The position numbers and the translations under genes were made by a program. 64,000 nucleotides of DNA, taken from positions 20,302 through 84,301 of the forward strand of contig CAIUOU010000020.1 of the NCBI GenBank assembly GCA_903900845.1, read 5' to 3'. The notes beneath the pieces were generated by a model. It had not been told where the DNA came from. It saw only the letters and a list, made by a program, of their open reading frames with translations, and did no database searches. Each line of letters starts with the position of its first letter. The first letter of the stretch is position 1. The stretch comes from an uncultured Opitutia bacterium. Lineage in GTDB: Bacteria; Verrucomicrobiota; Verrucomicrobiia; Opitutales; Opitutaceae. Shown one piece after another: positions 60,021 through 64,000 of this stretch.

Positions 60021-60830
60021 TCAGCCGCCGACGGCGGTGTGGCGGCGGAGTCCCCGGGCCCACAGTACCTGGTTAACCACGAGGAGCGCGACGACCCAGC
60101 AGGCTTGGATCGCGAGCCCCGGGAGCACCTGCTCCGCTCCGAGCCGGCCGGTGATGATGGCCGCGGGGAAGTACATCTGGTAGTAGAAAGGCAGGTATTG
60201 CGCGATCCGGAACACGGGTTCCGGCATCAGATCGAGCGGGAACATCTGCCCGCCCAGGACGGCCTCGACCGCCATGGACAGGATCACGAAGCCCTGGATC
60301 TCAAGGAACCAGAAGGTCAGCATCCCGAAGCAGTACGCGATGCTGAACTGGATGACGGCCGACATCAGCAGGGCGGGCAGGGCGGCGGCGTAGCGCCAGC
60401 CCTCGGCCGGGAAAACGAGCGAGTCGTGGATGAACGGCAGCGCTACCGCGAGGGGAAGCAGGATGAGCGTGCCGGTGACGAGCCGCGCGGCGACGAAGAT
60501 GCTGAAGCGGTACAGGAAGTAATTGATGGGCTTCAGCAGGAACTGGTTGATGAGCCCGTTGCGGATCTCCTCGCTGATCTGGTAGTCCTCGTTGAAGGCG
60601 CTGATGAGGAACTGCAGCACGAGGAGCGTCACGAAGTACGTGAGCGTCTGGCGCAGGTCGAAGCCGCCGATCGACGCCGAGCCCGCGAACGCCGCGCCCC
60701 ACAGCGTGAACACCACCGCGAGGTGGAAGAGCGAGAAGAAGCCGCGGACCGCGAAGTTCCAGCGGTAGACGATGTTGCTCTGCAACCCGACGAGGAAGGC
60801 CTGGCGGTACTTTTCCAGCGCGGCGCGCAT
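60021..60830 (-). CDS. ABC-2 type permease (COG3694-like)
   Basis: A 269-aa membrane protein with six helices, the partner type of the next gene: MRAALEKYRQAFLVGLQSNI at the start, and EEIRNGLINQFLLKPINYF as the conserved cytoplasmic loop. The two probably form a heterodimeric pore. The start at 60830 is preceded 11 bp upstream by the parA stop. The frame is open upstream as well, but that part is a shadow of parA. Confidence 0.88.
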   Translation of the reverse strand: MRAALEKYRQAFLVGLQSNIVYRWNFAVRGFFSLFHLAVVFTLWGAAFAGSASIGGFDLRQTLTYFVTLLVLQFLISAFNEDYQISEEIRNGLINQFLLKPINYFLYRFSIFVAARLVTGTLILLPLAVALPFIHDSLVFPAEGWRYAAALPALLMSAVIQFSIAYCFGMLTFWFLEIQGFVILSMAVEAVLGGQMFPLDLMPEPVFRIAQYLPFYYQMYFPAAIITGRLGAEQVLPGLAIQACWVVALLVVNQVLWARGLRRHTAVGG

Positions 60831-60841
60831 CGGGCCGCGGG

Positions 60842-61621
60842 TCACTTCAGCCCGAAGCGGGCGATCACCTCCGTGGCGAGATTGCGGTAGGCCTCGGTGC
60901 CCGGGCCCTCGGGGTCGTACACGGTGATCGGCTGGCCGAAGCTCGGGGCCTCGCTGAGCCGCACGGTGCGCGGGATCACGGTGCCGAAGACTTTCTCCGC
61001 CAGGTGCTGGCGCACCTCCTCGACCACCTGGCGCGCGAGGTTGGTGCGCGCGTCGTACATCGTCATCACCACGCCGCCCAGCTCGAGGCGGTCGTTCACC
61101 CGCGCGGCCTTGAGCCGGTCGACATTGCGCAGGATCTGCCCCAGCCCCTCCATCGCCATGTACTCGCACTGCAGGGTGATCAGGAGAAAGTCGGCCGCGG
61201 CGAGGCTGTTCATCGAGAGCATTCCGAGGGCCGGCGGACAGTCGATGAGGATGACCCGGAAGCGTTCCGAGGAACGCACCGGCTCCAGCACGGCGTGCAG
61301 CTTGCCGAGGTAGTTTTCCATCTGGGCGATCTCGATCTCGGCCGCGGCGAGATCCTCCTCGCTCGGGATCAGCGAGAGGTTCGGGTACTTCGTCCTCGTC
61401 ACCATCTGCAGCGCGGTGCCCTCGCCGTGCAGCGGGCCGTACAGGCTCTTGCCCGCCTTCTTTTCCACACCGATCGCGCTCGTCGCGTTGGCCTGCGGGT
61501 CCAGGTCCACCAGCAGGGTGCGGATCTTGTTCTCGGCAAGCGCCGCCGCCAGATTCACGGCGGTGGTCGTCTTGCCGACGCCACCCTTCTGGTTGGCGAT
61601 GGTGAAAACGATGGTGGGCAT
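60842..61621 (-). CDS. ParA/Soj-family ATPase
   Basis: A 259-aa ParA/MinD-superfamily ATPase with the deviant Walker A KGGVGKTT (Lys12, Lys17), Walker A' LLVDLDPQANAT and the DCPPALGMLS motif. The closest match by eye is chromosomal Soj/ParA, which segregates origins with ParB. No ParB gene is next to it and I noticed no parS-type palindrome. It may be first in a unit with the two ABC-2 permeases and rnc. Confidence 0.93.
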   Translation of the reverse strand: MPTIVFTIANQKGGVGKTTTAVNLAAALAENKIRTLLVDLDPQANATSAIGVEKKAGKSLYGPLHGEGTALQMVTRTKYPNLSLIPSEEDLAAAEIEIAQMENYLGKLHAVLEPVRSSERFRVILIDCPPALGMLSMNSLAAADFLLITLQCEYMAMEGLGQILRNVDRLKAARVNDRLELGGVVMTMYDARTNLARQVVEEVRQHLAEKVFGTVIPRTVRLSEAPSFGQPITVYDPEGPGTEAYRNLATEVIARFGLK

Positions 61622-61794
61622 GGAGAGTGTGCGGAGGGCTTACGGCCAACGCGGGGGCGCCGCAAGCGCGGTGTCGGCCGGCCTTTCCCGCCGCGTCAAG
61701 GCATGCGCGGCCGCCAGCAATCCATGCCGAGCAAACACCGTGGTCGATGGCACCTTCCGGCGGTACCGAAAATATCCGTCAACCCGCGCCGACC

Positions 61795-62073
61795 ATGAAG
61801 ATCAAATCACGTTTGCAGCCGGATCATGTCCCGGTGCTCCGGGAGGATGACATCCGGTCTTATGCCGAGCACCTGTACGACCAGAGCGGACGGGAGCCCG
61901 GGCATGACCTCGAGAACTGGCTGGAGGCGGAGGCTTGTCTCCGATCCCACCTTTTGTCCTCGCGCGCCGAGCGCCGCCGGCACCTGCCGCCGGCGGCCCG
62001 TCGCCGCGCGCGGGGCTTCACCATGCCCGCCTGCGACGCCTCGCTCTGGACGCCCGAAAGCGGCCGCGGCTGA
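61795..62073 (+). CDS. DUF2934 domain small protein
   Basis: A 92-aa protein. Residues about 18-48 carry the DUF2934 motif (RSYAEHLYDQSGREPGHD, then LENWLEAEACL), a short helical unit seen in many Verrucomicrobia, Planctomycetes and Proteobacteria. The remaining Arg-rich tail has no recognisable feature. Function is unknown. The ATG at 61795 follows an AT-richer stretch (61768-61780) that may hold a promoter; it is divergent from parA. Confidence 0.75.
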   Translation: MKIKSRLQPDHVPVLREDDIRSYAEHLYDQSGREPGHDLENWLEAEACLRSHLLSSRAERRRHLPPAARRRARGFTMPACDASLWTPESGRG

Positions 62074-62111
62074 AGCCGGCCCGGGGCCGGGCTTGAACTT
62101 GCCGCGGCCCC

Positions 62112-63359
62112 GTGTGTGCTGCGCGGGTGTTCACGACGCTGCGCCGGGCGGAGTACGCGGAGTTGATCGCCCTGTTCTTCATCCAGGGCGCGGCGCTTGG
62201 CATGTGGTTCGTGCCCCTGACGGGCGTGCTGGAGGAGCACGGCCTCGCTTCGATCCGCCCGCTGGCCTTCGCCGCGGGCTCGGTGGCGGCCTTCATCTCG
62301 CCGCTGGTGTTCGGCGCGATGGCCGACCGGCATTTCTCCCCCGTGAAAGTGCTGCGCGCGCTGTCACTCGCCACGGCGATCTCCATGGCGGCCGCGAGCT
62401 TCGCGATCCGCTCGGGGGCCGGCGCCCCCGTCGTGCTGGCGCTTATCCAGCTGTACTGCCTTTGCTCGTCGCCGACGTGGAGCATCACCTCCACGATCAT
62501 CTTTGCGCGGCTGGATGACGCCCGGAAGGAGTTCGGGCCGATCCGCGCGATGGCGACGCTCGGTTGGGTGACCGGGTGCCTCACGGTGAGCCTGCTCGGC
62601 GCCGACCGTTCGACGCTGTCGGGTTTCGGCGGCTCGCTCGTCTGGCTGCTGGTGGTCGCCGGGACGTTTTTCCTGCCGGCGCTGCGCGCGCCGGCTTCGG
62701 CGGAAAACCTAACCTGGCGCGAACGCCTCGGGCTTGACGCGCTCAGCCTCCTGCGGGTGCGCGACCATCGCGGCGTCTACCTCATGACGTCGCTCTTCAT
62801 GATCCCGCTGGCGGGGTTCTACCCGTACTCGCCGCTGCACCTGCGCTCGCTCGGGCTGGATCACCCGAGCGCGTGGATGAGCCTGGGGCAGATCACCGAG
62901 ATCATCGTGATGTTCGCGCTGGGCGGCCTGCTGGTGCGCTGGCGGCTGAAGTGGATCTTCGCGGCGGGGTTGACGCTTGGCGTGGTGCGGTTCGCGCTGA
63001 GCGCGCTCGACACCCGCGCCGGCCTGATCACGGGGATCCTGCTGCACGGCGCCTCGTTCACCCTCGTGCTGATCACCGCCCAGATCTACGTCGACCAGCG
63101 CGTCGATCCCGCGTGGCGCGGGCGCGCGCAGGCGCTCCTCTCGCTCGTGAACGGCGGCTTCGGCAACCTGCTCGGCTACCTCGGCACCGGAGGATGGTTC
63201 GCGGTCTGTACGGTCGGCGGCGACACCCGCTGGCCCGCCTTCTGGGGTGGTCTCTCCGCCGCGATGGCCGCCGTGCTCGTGTTCTTCCTGCTATCCTACC
63301 GCGGCCGCAGCACGGGTCTCAGCCCGGCACCGGCGGCGTCGAGGGACGGAGGGAACTAA
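62112..63359 (+). CDS. MFS transporter, nucleoside:H+ symporter-like
   Basis: A protein of up to 415 aa with 12 membrane helices. ALFFIQGAALGMWFVPLTGV in helix 1 and MADRHFSPVKVLRALS in the loop 2-3 region match the nucleoside:proton symporter (NHS/XapB-like) branch of the major facilitator superfamily. Substrate is not provable. The 62112 start is GTG; another GTG at 62127 gives VFTTLRRAEYAEL and may be the real one. The last 20 residues are polar and low in conservation. Confidence 0.88.
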   Translation: MCAARVFTTLRRAEYAELIALFFIQGAALGMWFVPLTGVLEEHGLASIRPLAFAAGSVAAFISPLVFGAMADRHFSPVKVLRALSLATAISMAAASFAIRSGAGAPVVLALIQLYCLCSSPTWSITSTIIFARLDDARKEFGPIRAMATLGWVTGCLTVSLLGADRSTLSGFGGSLVWLLVVAGTFFLPALRAPASAENLTWRERLGLDALSLLRVRDHRGVYLMTSLFMIPLAGFYPYSPLHLRSLGLDHPSAWMSLGQITEIIVMFALGGLLVRWRLKWIFAAGLTLGVVRFALSALDTRAGLITGILLHGASFTLVLITAQIYVDQRVDPAWRGRAQALLSLVNGGFGNLLGYLGTGGWFAVCTVGGDTRWPAFWGGLSAAMAAVLVFFLLSYRGRSTGLSPAPAASRDGGN

Positions 63360-63480
63360 GGGACCGAGGGACTGGGGGAGAAAGGGAGGGGGCGATTGCG
63401 GCCCGGAGCAGCCGCAGAGGGCATCCGCTAGCCTGAAATCCAGACCGCCCATGCGCTCCTGCACCGCTCCGCGTTTTTGA

Positions 63481-63530
63481 CCGCGGATTTCGCAGATGGC
63501 GCGGATGAGGAAAACGCCGCCGCGTCTCCG
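63481..63530 (+). repeat. Degenerate direct repeat, copy 1
   Basis: This 50-bp segment aligns without gaps to 63791-63840, exactly 310 bp away. I counted 38 identical positions of 50. Both copies contain GGATGA followed by AACGCCGC and TCTCCG. Confidence 0.6.
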
Positions 63531-63716
63531 ATGTTTCCCGAGTCTTCCCCGTCTTCCTGTTAACACTGCTTGCTTGCGCGTCTTGTGCTTTTCGCGGCCA
63601 ACCCAGCCGATGGCCGCCAAGAGGCGCATCTTGCACACGGGGCGGGACCGATCCTCCAGTGCGAGTTGAACCACGGATGCACACGAATCGGCACGAATGA
63701 GTAAGCGCCGTTGTAG

Positions 63717-63735
63717 CCGCGGCTGCCAGCCGCGG
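63717..63735. repeat. Perfect 8-bp stem hairpin in repeat region
   Basis: CCGCGGCT, a 3-base loop GCC, and AGCCGCGG form a perfect stem-loop. No T-tract follows, so a rho-independent terminator is unlikely. The motif resembles the short palindromes that recur between genes in this group. Confidence 0.55.
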
Positions 63736-63790
63736 ACGATGCTGTGGGGCGGACGGCCAAAGGCGGTTCTGAAACGCTCCGCGTGGTTAC

Positions 63791-63840
63791 CCACGGAGTT
63801 CGCTGAAAACACGGATGAAGACAACGCCGCGATGTCTCCG
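63791..63840 (+). repeat. Degenerate direct repeat, copy 2
   Basis: Second copy of the 63481-63530 segment, 76% identical by hand count. Similarity seems to continue weakly to about 63860 (TCTCCGGG versus TCTTCCCC regions). Confidence 0.6.
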
Positions 63841-63901
63841 AGATCCCGCTCGTCTCCGGGTTCTTTCGTGACTCCCAAGTATCCCGTGCGCGTCCTGCGC
63901 C

Positions 63902-64000
63902 TCAGGCCAGGATGGCCTTCACGACATGGCCGTGCACGTCGGTCAGGCGGTAGCGGCGGCCTTGGAAGCGGTAGGTGAGCTGCTCGTGGTCGATGCCGAA
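63902..64000 (-). CDS. DUF1501 family protein, C-terminal end (rest outside window)
   Basis: The minus-strand frame is open from the window edge to a TGA at 63902-63904, encoding the last 32 residues. They read [20 protein letters not shown] and continue [12 protein letters not shown], matching residue by residue the C-terminus of the DUF1501 protein at 38946-40397 (GLDHEKLTYRFNGRDFRLTD, then ending VVKPVLT). Too short to say more, but the identity of the family is clear. No DUF1549/DUF1553 gene follows downstream, unlike the first copy. Confidence 0.85.
   Translation of the reverse strand, partial: FGIDHEQLTYRFQGRRYRLTDVHGHVVKAILA

Larger units (their letters stand above)
63360..63901. other. 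Intergenic region made of degenerate repeats; no credible gene
   Basis: This 542-bp stretch has short open frames but none with family-like sequence. It contains related repeat pieces: GCGGATTTCGCAGATGGCGC-like (63483 on), an inverted-type piece (63570-63600), ACCACGGATGCACACGAAT (63670 on), a hairpin (63717-63735) and a second copy of the first type (63791 on). Such CACGGATG/CACGAAT sequence is familiar from intergenic DNA of Verrucomicrobia. Confidence 0.6.

Noticed and set aside
63697..63978. 93-codon open frame near the right edge.
   Set aside because: It runs through the repeat pieces and the antisense of the DUF1501 C-terminus, so it is a by-product of the repeats.

Overview
This 64 kb window is GC-rich, gene-dense chromosomal DNA. 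It most likely comes from a member of the Verrucomicrobiota, close to the Opitutaceae. The pointers are family-level: a PVC-type heme-binding fusion protein, a DUF1501 plus DUF1549/DUF1553 cytochrome pair, long-form IspG, a DUF2934 protein, several Tat-exported oxidoreductase-like proteins and a MEP isoprenoid pathway. I see no rRNA, tRNA, CRISPR array, insertion sequence or prophage gene. Both edges cut genes: grpE on the left and a second DUF1501 gene on the right.

Layout, left to right. 1-9.2 kb (+): grpE (3' end) and dnaJ, a 1128-aa secreted heme fusion protein, a GT-C-like TPR membrane protein and ligA. 9.2-11.7 kb (-): a small unknown gene, dnaA, and a 504-bp gene-free stretch upstream of dnaA with DnaA-box-like sites, which is a candidate origin of replication. 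11.75-18.1 kb (-): the cluster uppS-cdsA-dxr-rseP-ispG, which joins MEP isoprenoid synthesis, undecaprenyl diphosphate, CDP-diacylglycerol and site-2 proteolysis. 18.2-22.4 kb: pterin dehydratase, acetylxylan-esterase-like hydrolase, a beta-propeller-like lipoprotein, an MTAP-like phosphorylase and a GntP permease. 22.5-27 kb (+): the three-gene MoxR / DUF58 / transglutaminase module. 27-31.4 kb (-): the rod-shape cluster mreB-mreC-mreD-mrdA.

31.5-36.4 kb: a CPA2 antiporter, tatA, tcdA, tatD and sufE, some overlapping. 36.4-41.8 kb: the DUF1549/DUF1553 cytochrome and its Tat-exported DUF1501 partner, then an outer-membrane barrel protein. 42-44.7 kb (-): ispH with a large N-terminal extension and a RES/Xre toxin-antitoxin pair. 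44.7-53.2 kb: alaS, a Tat-exported Gfo/Idh/MocA protein, a glycine-rich secreted protein, a DEAD-box helicase with a DbpA-type RNA-binding tail, and cardiolipin synthase. 53.2-61.6 kb (-): radC, a SurA-like chaperone, mfd, rnc, two ABC-2 permeases and an orphan ParA. 61.8-63.4 kb (+): a DUF2934 protein and an MFS transporter. The last 540 bp before the right-edge DUF1501 gene are degenerate intergenic repeats.

Most of the window is housekeeping: replication and repair (dnaA, ligA, mfd, radC), envelope growth (mre genes, mrdA, uppS, cdsA, cls, rseP, surA), isoprenoids (dxr, ispG, ispH) and translation or RNA (alaS, rnc, helicase, tcdA). I found no obvious new defence or mobile system. The less explained parts are the unknown gene beside dnaA, the ParA/ABC-2 cluster without a visible ABC ATPase, the IspH extension, the MTAP-like enzyme with altered site residues, and the MoxR module next to the elongasome genes.
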